From NCBI GenBank assembly GCA_029762595.1, contig JARVGJ010000001.1:62001-126000 (forward strand): 64,000 nucleotides of DNA, written 5' to 3'. Every line of letters begins with the position of its first letter. Positions within the stretch are counted from its first letter, which is position 1. Below the pieces are notes generated by a model that saw only the letters and a program-made list of their open reading frames with translations, was not told the origin of the DNA and ran no database searches. Origin of the DNA: Methanolobus sp. (GTDB lineage Archaea > Halobacteriota > Methanosarcinia > Methanosarcinales > Methanosarcinaceae). Shown here piece by piece: positions 16,912 to 25,290 of this stretch. The position numbers and the translations under genes are program-made.

Positions 16912-17778
16912 TCACCTGCGCAATCTTCTCCCAATTACCACAAGGCCGCCCCCAAGAACCACTAAAACGATCAAGAGAGGTAGAAGATACCCCACCAGGA
17001 CTATCATTGCATTTACCGTTGAAATAAAGCCCCTGACAGATTCGGATACTGCGTCCCTGATACCCCATGAATGTGCAATAGGACGGGGTTCTGTGACACG
17101 GATGTTTATCGTTGTGTACTCTATCCTGTCTTCAAGATAGTTCAGCCTCCCAGTAAGGCTCTCGATTTCACCGCGCACCCTTTCAAGTTCCTTTTCAACA
17201 CTGAGGACCTCCTCAACAGTCCCGGCCATATCAAGTATCTCCTGAAGGCGTGTCTCCTGTCTTTTGAGATTGTCCAGGCGCGCATTCACATCGATATATT
17301 CTTCAGTTACATCCTGGGCATTGACACTCTTACGGGTAACTTCACCAAGCTCCTCCACCTCATCAAGGAAAGAGGGATACGCAGATTCAGGTATCCTGAC
17401 CGTAACATAACCTTCTTTACTGGAGTCTGAGCCGCTGTAATACGAATCATATACAGATGAACCTGATACATAGCCCCCGGCTGCAAGTGCCATATCCGAT
17501 ATCATATTCACAGCTTCTGCAGCATTATTGACCTGTATGGTCATATCAACGGTTGTTATGGTCCTGCGCTCCACAGACCCGGATTCAGCGCCGCCATGAT
17601 CCACCCCTCCACCTGTTACTGTTACCTTTCTTGCAGAAGAGCCATCATAGATTTCCTCGTAGCCCATATCAACAGAATCCCCAGATTGTGAATAGCTTTC
17701 ATCGTTTATCGCCATGCATCCGCTTACAAGGGTAGCCATAAGTAAAATCAGAATTACTGAAACAAGTCTTATCTTCAT
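16912..17778 (-). CDS. DUF4349 domain lipoprotein with coiled coil and C-terminal membrane helix
   Basis: This 288-residue protein starts at ATG 17778, which gives a clean lipoprotein signal (lipobox LVSGC, Cys21); 23 upstream in-frame codons are unconserved. The DUF4349 region has VDMTIQVNNAAEAVNMISDM and a coiled coil (RLQEILDMAGTVEEVLSVEK, then LERVRGEIESLTGRLNYLED). It ends in a hydrophobic helix (VLVGYLLPLLIVLVVLGGGL) with a basic tail. DUF4349 proteins are envelope proteins of unknown function. The longer reading frame would overlap nrdG by four bases; the chosen start leaves a 65-base gap. Confidence 0.85.
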   Translation of the reverse strand: MKIRLVSVILILLMATLVSGCMAINDESYSQSGDSVDMGYEEIYDGSSARKVTVTGGGVDHGGAESGSVERRTITTVDMTIQVNNAAEAVNMISDMALAAGGYVSGSSVYDSYYSGSDSSKEGYVTVRIPESAYPSFLDEVEELGEVTRKSVNAQDVTEEYIDVNARLDNLKRQETRLQEILDMAGTVEEVLSVEKELERVRGEIESLTGRLNYLEDRIEYTTINIRVTEPRPIAHSWGIRDAVSESVRGFISTVNAMIVLVGYLLPLLIVLVVLGGGLVVIGRRLRR

Positions 17779-17843
17779 TCGATCACACCGCTTATATTCT
17801 GATTGAATGAATGACAGGGAAGTATTAAAAAATTGTTTAAGCT

Positions 17844-18632
17844 TCAAACTGATTCGAAGTTAACCTTTTCATTACCTTTCTCTTTTGTCCGGATATAGAT
17901 ATTATCAAGAAACTCATGTGCAACAGCAGCCAGTCCAAGAAGCTCATCCCTAGTCAATGGCTTTTTGTCCCTCAGGGATCCAAGCAGGGAATTTTTAGCA
18001 ATTCCCTGCTGCAGCACATATGTGAGATCCCGCCTGCCAGTGAGTATGTAAATGGACCTTGCAATAAGACGTATTTCATCAGGACTACCCATAAAATCCC
18101 GGATAATGGTGGTCCTTAGCTCAAGTCCGGCCTTGCTCCCAGAAACAATGCTGATGGAGCTTGCAACCTTGTCCATTGCAACTTTAGGGTCTATTTGGAT
18201 GGCGCAGTGGCTTATGCACCCAATAGCCTTTGAATACAGCCCTGCATCATCCAGAGGAGCTTTTACATCGATAAAGAACTTATCGACCAGGCCTTCTTCT
18301 ATGAGTTTGGCCATTACGTGAGGATAATGACCATTGGTATGGATGCCCACAAGCAGGGAATTCTTCCTTGCAAAGCGTGCGAGATGCATCACAGCATCCT
18401 TCTGCATCAGGGGTTCACCACCCGAGATAACAACACTGCTTACAAAAGGCCGGGACTTCCTGATCTCTGCTTCAAGCACAGATGCATCAAGCATATTGCG
18501 CTCAAAAAGAAGCTCATGGTTCTGGCAGTAAGGGCACCTGTAGGGACATCCCCGTAAAAAGAAGACGATTGACACCTTTCCGTGCCAATCTACAGTTGAT
18601 ATGGGAACACTGCTCCCATAATTTATTTCCAT
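17844..18632 (-). CDS. nrdG: Anaerobic ribonucleotide reductase activating protein (radical SAM)
   Basis: This 262-residue radical SAM enzyme has its cluster motif CPYRCPYC at Cys29, Cys33 and Cys36 (C-x3-C-x2-C), the SAM-binding VVISGGEPLM motif near residue 67, and IHTNGHYP. It lies 11 bases downstream of nrdD, which fits the activase that generates the glycyl radical on NrdD. It is longer than bacterial NrdG and matches the archaeal NrdG2 type. It needs anaerobic conditions and an electron donor. Confidence 0.92.
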   Translation of the reverse strand: MEINYGSSVPISTVDWHGKVSIVFFLRGCPYRCPYCQNHELLFERNMLDASVLEAEIRKSRPFVSSVVISGGEPLMQKDAVMHLARFARKNSLLVGIHTNGHYPHVMAKLIEEGLVDKFFIDVKAPLDDAGLYSKAIGCISHCAIQIDPKVAMDKVASSISIVSGSKAGLELRTTIIRDFMGSPDEIRLIARSIYILTGRRDLTYVLQQGIAKNSLLGSLRDKKPLTRDELLGLAAVAHEFLDNIYIRTKEKGNEKVNFESV

Positions 18633-18643
18633 GGATAGCAGGT

Positions 18644-21046
18644 TCAGATCATGTCTGAGGAGCTGTAGCGCATCCTGTCTGCCAGTTCCTGCCTCTTACC
18701 ATTGTTCCAGCCGCCAACAGCCTGCACATAGCCTGTTACCCTGGACATCTGCTCCACATGCGAGGAACCACAATTCTCACATTTTTCCTTCAGGCCGGAC
18801 ATCATGTGGAAATCATCAAGACATACTGTCATGTCCTTGGTGAAGGCAAAGTAACCTATCTGGGTGTTCTTTGCGATGTTCATTGCAAACTCCTTAAGGC
18901 CCTTTGCATCAGGAGCACCTTCACCCATCCAGATGTGACAGATGTTTCCTCCATCAACAATAGGGAAGAATACATGCTCGATGTTCAGCCTGTCAACAAG
19001 TGATATATTGGCACCTGGAGGTACATGGGTCCCGTTGGTGTAATAGACAGGCAAATCGGTTGTCTTTTTGAGGTTTGCAAGAGCAGCTTCCTTGTCACCC
19101 TTTACAACTTCAAGCACACAATCCCTGTATTCTTCATGGAGCATATCGGATACAGAGAATCTCTGACCTGTTGTTTCGGCAGGAGTACGTGCAAGAGCAA
19201 TTTCCAGGCCGTGTTTCTGGCTGAGCTCATGTGCATACATCTCCATCTCAGTCATTACCCTGATTGCAAACTTGAATGCATCCTTAGACTCATGTATCTG
19301 GGAGCCGGTGTGATACTGCACCATCTCATTGATACCTATAACACCTATTGTACACACAAGTGCATCGATATCAACTGCAATACAACCCTTTTCACCCGTG
19401 AGCGGGTCCTTTGGCCTCTGGGTCGCAAATGGCATCCTGTTGTTCTCGATGATGTTATCCATCCAGCTGCGCTTGGTCTTGAAGAGCTTTATGCACTGAT
19501 CCATGAGGTTCCTGAGATCCGCAAACAGAGCAGAGTCATCCCCATTTGCCCTGTATGCAGCTCTTGGACAGTTAAGAGACACTACCTGCCAGGAACCCAT
19601 TGAGAAATGTTTTCCATCTTTGAACAGGAGTTTGTCATCAAAGCTGTCATCTGCATCAGCATTTGCTGAGAACTGATATGCACAGCATTGATAACAGGAA
19701 ATACCTTCACCTGCTCCTCTGTATTCCGGCAGCTGATTATCGAAATACGGAGTACCGAACTTTGCTGCAAGTTCAAAGGTCATGTCGTAGAGTTCCTCAT
19801 AGCCCAGAAGATCAGGATGTGCCTTGTTAAAGAACTCATCTTCTTTCATGAAGTCTGGCTCTATGGATATCTCCGGCTTAGGGAAATTGAAAGGTTTGCC
19901 CCAATTGTCACCCTCGATCATTACATCCATAAGCGCCTGGAAAGATAGACGGACCTCGCGCTCGAACTCACTGTAGGTACGCTTCTGCGTACCATTTGTA
20001 CCATCGTGCACGCGCCCCTTGTAGACAACTGGCTTGTCCTTCCAGAGTTTTGGTACACCCGGGGACAACTGTACGGAGGAGAAAACCACCTGTCCACCCC
20101 GGGCTACCATCATCTGGGTCATCTCATACACGAACATCTGCATTAGCTGCTTTATATCATTGTAACTCTTGCCCTCAAAGTACGGAGCAAGGAATGTGAG
20201 GAAATTATAGAATCCCTGGCCTCCTGCAAAGTTTGTCTGGGCACTTCCCAGGGCCTTGACAGCATGGAGTATTGCCACCTCTGCCTTCATTGCAGGACCG
20301 GCCACACTTGCCTTGGCACCTGAGCCATCCGGCATGAGACCATAGTAGAAGAAATACCTGAGGTCCCAATCCTGGCAGAATGCACGGGTTCCGAGGTATT
20401 CGAGGTCATGAATGTGGATATCACCGTTAAGGTGCATGTCAGCTATCTTTGGAGGGAGCAGGAGCAGGTACTGTTCCTTGGATATCTTGTCTGCCTTCTT
20501 CTTGTGGGAAGTCTCAGCATTTTCCTGGAGGTTCGCGTTGTCCCTTGCCTCAAAACCACTTCCAAGATCTATTTCACAGGCATCGTACACGGGGGTACCT
20601 ATCCTTGTAGAGATGTTCCTCCATTCCACATGTCCCCTCTGGAGAAGCTCCATGTTGACAATCTCCCTTATGAGAGGACCGGAAAGGAACTTGAGATCCA
20701 TTGACCTGATGCGGCGCTCAACTTCTTTTGCAATATCATGGGCCTCATCTTTCTCAATGCCGGGCTTGCCATGGAATCTCTCTGCAAGTTTTGTCTCTTT
20801 GAGCAACTGATCGACAATAACACTGCGGTCCCAGTCTACCATATGCCCTGATGTTGTACGCACCTTTGGCATTATAGGGATAGTATGCCCGTCAAGTGTC
20901 TTCTGTAGAGCATGATGTTTTGTGAATGCTGTCATATTGATATCTGTCCTCTGGTCTTCCTCTGAGCGAAACGGAAGGTCATTTCCCAGGTCTGCCTTCT
21001 CAAGTTCTGCTTTTTCCTTTACGCTGGTAGCACATATGTCCATCAT
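18644..21046 (-). CDS. nrdD: Anaerobic ribonucleoside-triphosphate reductase (glycyl radical enzyme)
   Basis: This protein of about 800 residues begins with an ATP-cone (about residues 55-150, with RSVIVDQLLKETKLAERF), followed by the NrdD barrel with FAGGQGFYNFLTFLAP, GEGISCYQCCAYQFSA and NNRMPFATQRPKDP. The C-terminus has the glycyl radical motif RVTGYVQAVGGWNNGK. It reduces NTPs to dNTPs without oxygen. The usual C-terminal zinc site of two CxxC motifs is altered: VCLDD replaces the first, leaving CENC as the only intact pair. Start is ATG 21046 or 21043 after GAGGTGGG; a GTG at 21052 is less likely. Confidence 0.94.
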   Translation of the reverse strand: MMDICATSVKEKAELEKADLGNDLPFRSEEDQRTDINMTAFTKHHALQKTLDGHTIPIMPKVRTTSGHMVDWDRSVIVDQLLKETKLAERFHGKPGIEKDEAHDIAKEVERRIRSMDLKFLSGPLIREIVNMELLQRGHVEWRNISTRIGTPVYDACEIDLGSGFEARDNANLQENAETSHKKKADKISKEQYLLLLPPKIADMHLNGDIHIHDLEYLGTRAFCQDWDLRYFFYYGLMPDGSGAKASVAGPAMKAEVAILHAVKALGSAQTNFAGGQGFYNFLTFLAPYFEGKSYNDIKQLMQMFVYEMTQMMVARGGQVVFSSVQLSPGVPKLWKDKPVVYKGRVHDGTNGTQKRTYSEFEREVRLSFQALMDVMIEGDNWGKPFNFPKPEISIEPDFMKEDEFFNKAHPDLLGYEELYDMTFELAAKFGTPYFDNQLPEYRGAGEGISCYQCCAYQFSANADADDSFDDKLLFKDGKHFSMGSWQVVSLNCPRAAYRANGDDSALFADLRNLMDQCIKLFKTKRSWMDNIIENNRMPFATQRPKDPLTGEKGCIAVDIDALVCTIGVIGINEMVQYHTGSQIHESKDAFKFAIRVMTEMEMYAHELSQKHGLEIALARTPAETTGQRFSVSDMLHEEYRDCVLEVVKGDKEAALANLKKTTDLPVYYTNGTHVPPGANISLVDRLNIEHVFFPIVDGGNICHIWMGEGAPDAKGLKEFAMNIAKNTQIGYFAFTKDMTVCLDDFHMMSGLKEKCENCGSSHVEQMSRVTGYVQAVGGWNNGKRQELADRMRYSSSDMI

Positions 21047-21073
21047 TCCCACCTCAATTTGATTGCACTTAAT

Positions 21074-21325
21074 TTAGAGTACCCCACCCAATGCTTCCAG
21101 GTTCACGTCAGGACCAGTGAAGAGTTCCTTATGAGTTAAAAACTCATCGCCGATCTGGAGCACAGGGGCAGTCATGGTAAAAACACCATTGAATTTCAGT
21201 TCGGTCAAAGCCTCAGGAGTAGACATGTCTGCAGTTTCAAAGGAAACTCCCTTTGATACCAGTACCTTTTTGAGTTGCTCGCATTTTGGGCAAGTCTTTG
21301 TTGTATATATTACCACTTCAACCAT
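21074..21325 (-). CDS. Glutaredoxin/NrdH-like thioredoxin-fold protein
   Basis: The 83-residue small redoxin has its active site TTKTCPKCEQLKKVL (Cys12, Cys15) and the cis-proline region TAPVLQIGDEFL. It lies 27 bases upstream of nrdD in the same direction, so it is probably the disulfide reductant or a redox partner for the reductase operon. ATG 21325 is chosen because a TATA-like element near 21345-21352 would place transcription start almost at this codon; longer in-frame starts would run through the promoter. Confidence 0.85.
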   Translation of the reverse strand: MVEVVIYTTKTCPKCEQLKKVLVSKGVSFETADMSTPEALTELKFNGVFTMTAPVLQIGDEFLTHKELFTGPDVNLEALGGVL

Positions 21326-21841
21326 TTTCTCGCGTCCCTTCATAGTATATAAATAAGCTATTATATTATTGCCATTTCGGAGAGGAACAACAATGCCAAT
21401 CAAAAAAACACATTCGATTGACATTGTTATAATAGTTACCTTTTTCACCGGATGGTAAATTATACAAATGACCTATGACTTAATAATGCTTTTTCAAACT
21501 GCGTTTGAATATACAACGAAGAATATTACACCAAGTAGCGCATCTGAAATGAAACATATCTGATAACATATATGAATCAGATATGTTATCATAGATTCCA
21601 ACGGAAGATCCGGCAATTAAATTTTTAAAATTATCCGCAGTTCACATAACAAAACGCCGCTATTAAAAACTGCTATTTATTATTAGTCAATAAGAAATAG
21701 ACACAGATATCCGGAAAAGCTCAAAGCGAAACAATACTTCCCGGGCAATTGGATGATTCCCGAGTGTCCCCTGAAAGCATAGACCTATTGCCAAAAGATG
21801 TATATTATGAGTCCCATTATAGCACATAATCCCATAAAGAG
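21326..21841. promoter_or_regulatory. 516-base divergent intergenic region between the nrd operon and radB
   Basis: This gene-free stretch holds several structures. A TATA-like TTTATATA (minus strand, about 21345-21352) should drive the redoxin-nrdDG operon. An imperfect inverted repeat with arms AACAATG (21389-21395) and CATTGTT (21422-21428) lies upstream of it. Overlapping palindromes lie at 21555-21591. The last 250 bases before radB contain no clear open frame; the radB promoter should be in this part. Confidence 0.5.
21555..21591. repeat. Two overlapping inverted repeats (mutually exclusive hairpins)
   Basis: CATATCTGAT (21555-21564) pairs with ATCAGATATG (21576-21585), and TGATAACATAT (21561-21571) pairs with ATATGTTATCA (21581-21591). 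The arms interleave, so only one of the two 10-11 bp hairpins can form at once, or two proteins could bind overlapping palindromes. No known element is recognised. Confidence 0.6.
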
Positions 21842-22519
21842 GTGTACAAGATAAACGAGCAACTAAGTTCCGGCTGCAAGCCCATTGATAATCTATTGGG
21901 TGGAGGATTTGAGGCAGGCGTAGTCACTCAGATATTTGGTGAACCCGGTGGTGGCAAGACAAATCTCTGCCTGCAGCTTGCAGTGGAGTGTGCCAAAAAA
22001 GGTAAAAAGGTAATTTATATAGATACCGAAGCAATCTCACCTGAGCGTTTCAAGCAGATAGCCGGAGAGAACGCAAAGGAGATAGCTCAGCAAATAATCA
22101 TCTTTGAGCCTCATACTTTTGAAGAACAGTACGCAGCTGTCAAGGAAATAGAGAAGCTGATTTCAGACAGAATCGGGCTTATACTCATCGATTCTGCAAC
22201 TGCTTTCTACAGATTCGAGCTCGACCAGGAAGAATCAAGCATCAGGACCAGAAGGGAGCTTTCAAACCAGATAGGTTTCATACATGCCATAGCGCGCAAA
22301 CACAGGATAGTGGCAGTCATAACGAACCAGGTTTACAACGACATCGCAACAGGTTCTGTGAGACCAATCGGTGGAAGCGGCATCGAACACATATCAAAGA
22401 CCATCATCCAGCTTGAAAGGACCGGCGATGGGAAAAGACGGGCCAAACTCTGGAAACACCGCTCACTTCCCGAAGGAGGAACCTGCGAATTCACCATAAC
22501 CGGCGAAGGTGTCAGGTAA
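21842..22519 (+). CDS. radB: DNA repair and recombination protein RadB
   Basis: This 225-residue RecA-fold protein has Walker A GEPGGGKT (residues 33-40), Walker B LILIDSATAFYRFEL and the family's L2-region ITNQVYNDIATGSVRPIGG. It lacks the N-terminal HhH domain of RadA, which identifies RadB, the euryarchaeal paralogue that assists RadA in homologous recombination. Translation starts with GTG at 21842 (protein MYKINEQLSSG). It is a single gene convergent with trmI. Confidence 0.94.
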   Translation: MYKINEQLSSGCKPIDNLLGGGFEAGVVTQIFGEPGGGKTNLCLQLAVECAKKGKKVIYIDTEAISPERFKQIAGENAKEIAQQIIIFEPHTFEEQYAAVKEIEKLISDRIGLILIDSATAFYRFELDQEESSIRTRRELSNQIGFIHAIARKHRIVAVITNQVYNDIATGSVRPIGGSGIEHISKTIIQLERTGDGKRRAKLWKHRSLPEGGTCEFTITGEGVR

Positions 22520-22551
22520 AAAAAGAATATGGTATTGACAGGTCAAATACC
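22520..22551 (-). terminator. Hairpin terminator for the HD-trmI transcript
   Basis: GGTATTGAC-AG-GTCAAATACC (22531-22551) forms a 9-bp stem with one bulge. On the minus strand it is followed by TTCTTTTTTT, directly downstream of the trmI stop, as expected of an intrinsic terminator. It may also act for radB from the other side. Confidence 0.6.
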
Positions 22552-22563
22552 AAAAATACCAGT

Positions 22564-23316
22564 TCATGCCCTTGCTATTGTAATAAAACCTGTGTGCCCC
22601 ACTTTAGAAGTGGAGGGACGTGTACCTCTTGAAGAAAAGGAGATCTCACGCTCCGTACATTCGATCGTCATCACATCATAGAACTGTTCGGCCTCCATGG
22701 CATCGCGTATCTCCTTTGTCTGTTCAAAGAATGGAGAGTATGTAGCAAGAAAACCCCCCGGATACAGCACATCCTTTACATGGGCAATGACATCCTTTGT
22801 GTTCTGGGAGTCAAGGGTTATGACATCAAATTTCTCATCGAGCTTCCCTACCTCCTCAACAATATCGCCACATCTCAGTTCCACGTTATTGAGACCTGCG
22901 CTTTCTACGTTTTTACGGGCTACCTCCAAAAACTCTTCCCTTATCTCATAGGTAACCACACGTTTTGCGATGGAGCCAAGGTACATGGCGAGTATACCTG
23001 AACCTGTCCCTGCATCCAGAACAGTATCGTTCTTGTTTATCCCTGTATATGCGATAATCATACCTATGTCTTTGGGCATCATGGGAGCACCGGTCCTCTT
23101 CGCATGACGGAAGAAATCCGGCATCTTAGGTCTCTGAATAGTGAACTCCTGGCCTTTGTGAGATACTACGATATCACCAGGCATCTTTTCTACCAGTTCT
23201 GACAGGTCCACAACACCAAAATCCGTGTGCATCCTATCATCACAGACCTTCACAATGAATTCCCTGAGCTTGCCCTTGTGGGAGGTCTTCAGCAAAACCA
23301 ATTCACCTGTTAACAT
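22564..23316 (-). CDS. trmI: tRNA (adenine-N1)-methyltransferase
   Basis: The 250 residues have an N-terminal beta-barrel (LVLLKTSHKGKLREFIVKVC), then the conserved TGAPMMPKDIGMIIAYTGI segment and SAM motif DAGTGSGILAMYLG near residue 100. The catalytic/NPPY-like region is DVITLDSQNT. This is the archaeal TrmI family that makes m1A57/58 in the T-loop of tRNA. Its ATG overlaps the stop of the HD-domain gene by one base (TAATG), so the two are coupled. Confidence 0.92.
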   Translation of the reverse strand: MLTGELVLLKTSHKGKLREFIVKVCDDRMHTDFGVVDLSELVEKMPGDIVVSHKGQEFTIQRPKMPDFFRHAKRTGAPMMPKDIGMIIAYTGINKNDTVLDAGTGSGILAMYLGSIAKRVVTYEIREEFLEVARKNVESAGLNNVELRCGDIVEEVGKLDEKFDVITLDSQNTKDVIAHVKDVLYPGGFLATYSPFFEQTKEIRDAMEAEQFYDVMTIECTEREISFSSRGTRPSTSKVGHTGFITIARA

Positions 23317-25160
23317 TATCTTACACCTGCTGGACGTTTTTTTGATGTATACCGGTTAGAAGGGATTGTAACCATATCCCTCCTTATAGAATGCTTGTTA
23401 ATTGAAAGATAGGAAAACATCTCATCTAATTCAGGACGGTATGCCTCTGAAAGTACTTCTGCATATTCAACTCCTTCCCATGTAAGCACATATTCATAAC
23501 TCTGCCGGAAACGGCCATCCTTTTCATAGTAACGAAGATCCTCATCCACAATACCCATGGCAACAAGCACCTGTATATCCTCAAAAACTTTCTCACTGTA
23601 AGGAAAACCGTACCTTTCATGAAAAGAATAATCAAAGAGGTTCCTGAGCCTTGGGAAAGTACTTAGCTCCCGGATGGTGCGATAGAGCCATGTTATATGC
23701 CTGAGTCGAGGTATTGATATAAATCCTTGTTTCTCAACAGTGAAAATGGAATGTACCGTATAGAATAGGAGAATAATTCCCTCTATTGGAAGGTATTGAT
23801 CCTCACGCGTGAATTTGAGGAGCCTTGGAGACAGGTCATCCACCACCCTGCCCAATTCCATAAGCACAGCAGAAGAATCCCCTTCTGTTACAATATCAGG
23901 ATGTGAGAAGGCTGTGAGGGATAACTGCCTGGATATTGCCCGGACCAGTCCATTGGCAAGTGCTGATTCATCATAGAAGAAGCCATCCTTGTCATCCATT
24001 ACAATGCGCATGCTCTTGGGAACCCCCGAGGCCACTGTCAGATCTACAAGGACATCCCCAAGTTCCCGGGCAATTCGTGCCTCAAGCCTCTTTGTTGCCA
24101 GACCATGCCGGGCAATGGTTGAAAGGGCCATTCTTGTGGAAGGCCTTAATATCTTCTGGCTAAGCCTTGCAATAGGTACATAAAGCCTCCCATCACGCAG
24201 ATCATCCAGCAACACGATGGAGCTATCAGATGCATTGGACCGGATGAAGTTTAGAAGATCGTAATCGTTGTATTCGGTAAAGAAGCGAAGGATCTCATCC
24301 TTTGCCGCATCCTGACCGAAAACATTCCTGAAACACTCCAGTGCATCCTCAAGCGAGTGGAGCAGCATCACCCTGGCTGCCTGCGTTCTGGGATTATGGA
24401 TGATTGCTGTGTAATGATGTGCACGGGATATAAGAAGGGACTCTGCAGCAGTCAGAGCCATATCATCCCCGTAGGTGGAACCGTCGCAACTTCCCAGCAC
24501 TACATTATCATCCTTGATAATGAGACTCCCAATTATCTGATCAACGTCTATGAGTCCGAAAGAGACACCTGTATGATAGGAATCACGCAGGAGAAAATCA
24601 ATCCTGTCGGCATCCACGTCACCTGCAATAAGCTGCGCAAGATAGGGTTTTGATATGGAGCTTGTATCCCCGGTGGCTATCCTTGAGATCTCATCAAAGA
24701 AGTCAAAGGGATCGGTGGCAAACTCTGCTTCAACATACCTCGCAATATAATTATCCTGCGGGAATATCCTGGAGATAATATCTTTTGAGAATGCTTCGTG
24801 CCTGATGAATTTCTTCCCCATGACATCCGGCTGAAGAGACGGATTGCGCTTGAGAACATTTTCCACCGCATGCGAGAATGCCGAGTGCCCCACATCATGC
24901 AAAAGACCTGCAAGCCTTACCTTGCGTATGTCATCCACATCCAGTGAAAGAGAACGCCCGATTACCGAAGCCATGTGCATGGTGCCTATACTGTGCTCAA
25001 AACGAGTGTGTTTGGCACCAGGATATACATGGTCGACTAAAGCGAGCTGCTGGATGTTCCTGAGCCTTTGCACGTGCCTCGTGTTCAGGACCATCTGTTC
25101 GAACTCATCAAGAATGATAGTCTTATGGACAGGATCATGGATTATGAGGGGTTTTTGCAT
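23316..25160 (-). CDS. HD-superfamily phosphohydrolase (COG1078, dNTPase/nucleotidase-like), long form
   Basis: This 614-residue protein carries HD-domain metal ligands: H in TRFEHSIGTMHMA near residue 55, the HD pair in LAGLLHDVGHSAFSH near residue 88, and the distal D in GDVDADRIDFLLRDSYHTG near residue 190. These match dGTPase-like COG1078 enzymes, which hydrolyse dNTPs or other nucleotides. The C-terminal 200 residues, rich in charged helices, extend past the usual family length and may hold a winged-helix or regulatory domain. Substrate is unknown. It is coupled to trmI downstream. Confidence 0.85.
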   Translation of the reverse strand: MQKPLIIHDPVHKTIILDEFEQMVLNTRHVQRLRNIQQLALVDHVYPGAKHTRFEHSIGTMHMASVIGRSLSLDVDDIRKVRLAGLLHDVGHSAFSHAVENVLKRNPSLQPDVMGKKFIRHEAFSKDIISRIFPQDNYIARYVEAEFATDPFDFFDEISRIATGDTSSISKPYLAQLIAGDVDADRIDFLLRDSYHTGVSFGLIDVDQIIGSLIIKDDNVVLGSCDGSTYGDDMALTAAESLLISRAHHYTAIIHNPRTQAARVMLLHSLEDALECFRNVFGQDAAKDEILRFFTEYNDYDLLNFIRSNASDSSIVLLDDLRDGRLYVPIARLSQKILRPSTRMALSTIARHGLATKRLEARIARELGDVLVDLTVASGVPKSMRIVMDDKDGFFYDESALANGLVRAISRQLSLTAFSHPDIVTEGDSSAVLMELGRVVDDLSPRLLKFTREDQYLPIEGIILLFYTVHSIFTVEKQGFISIPRLRHITWLYRTIRELSTFPRLRNLFDYSFHERYGFPYSEKVFEDIQVLVAMGIVDEDLRYYEKDGRFRQSYEYVLTWEGVEYAEVLSEAYRPELDEMFSYLSINKHSIRRDMVTIPSNRYTSKKRPAGVR

Positions 25161-25290
25161 TGGGTGCTATTAGGAGAAGAGAGTATATAAAGAGAAGGCA
25201 AAATGCGCCCATACTCATTTACCCTTTAATCCTGATATCCACAACCTTTACATTTTTATTCAGGTTCATACATCTAAAGAGACAGATAAC

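Noticed and set aside
17779-17847. Longer start for the DUF4349 lipoprotein
   Set aside because: The extension would push the lipobox away from the N-terminus; ATG 17778 gives a normal lipoprotein signal.
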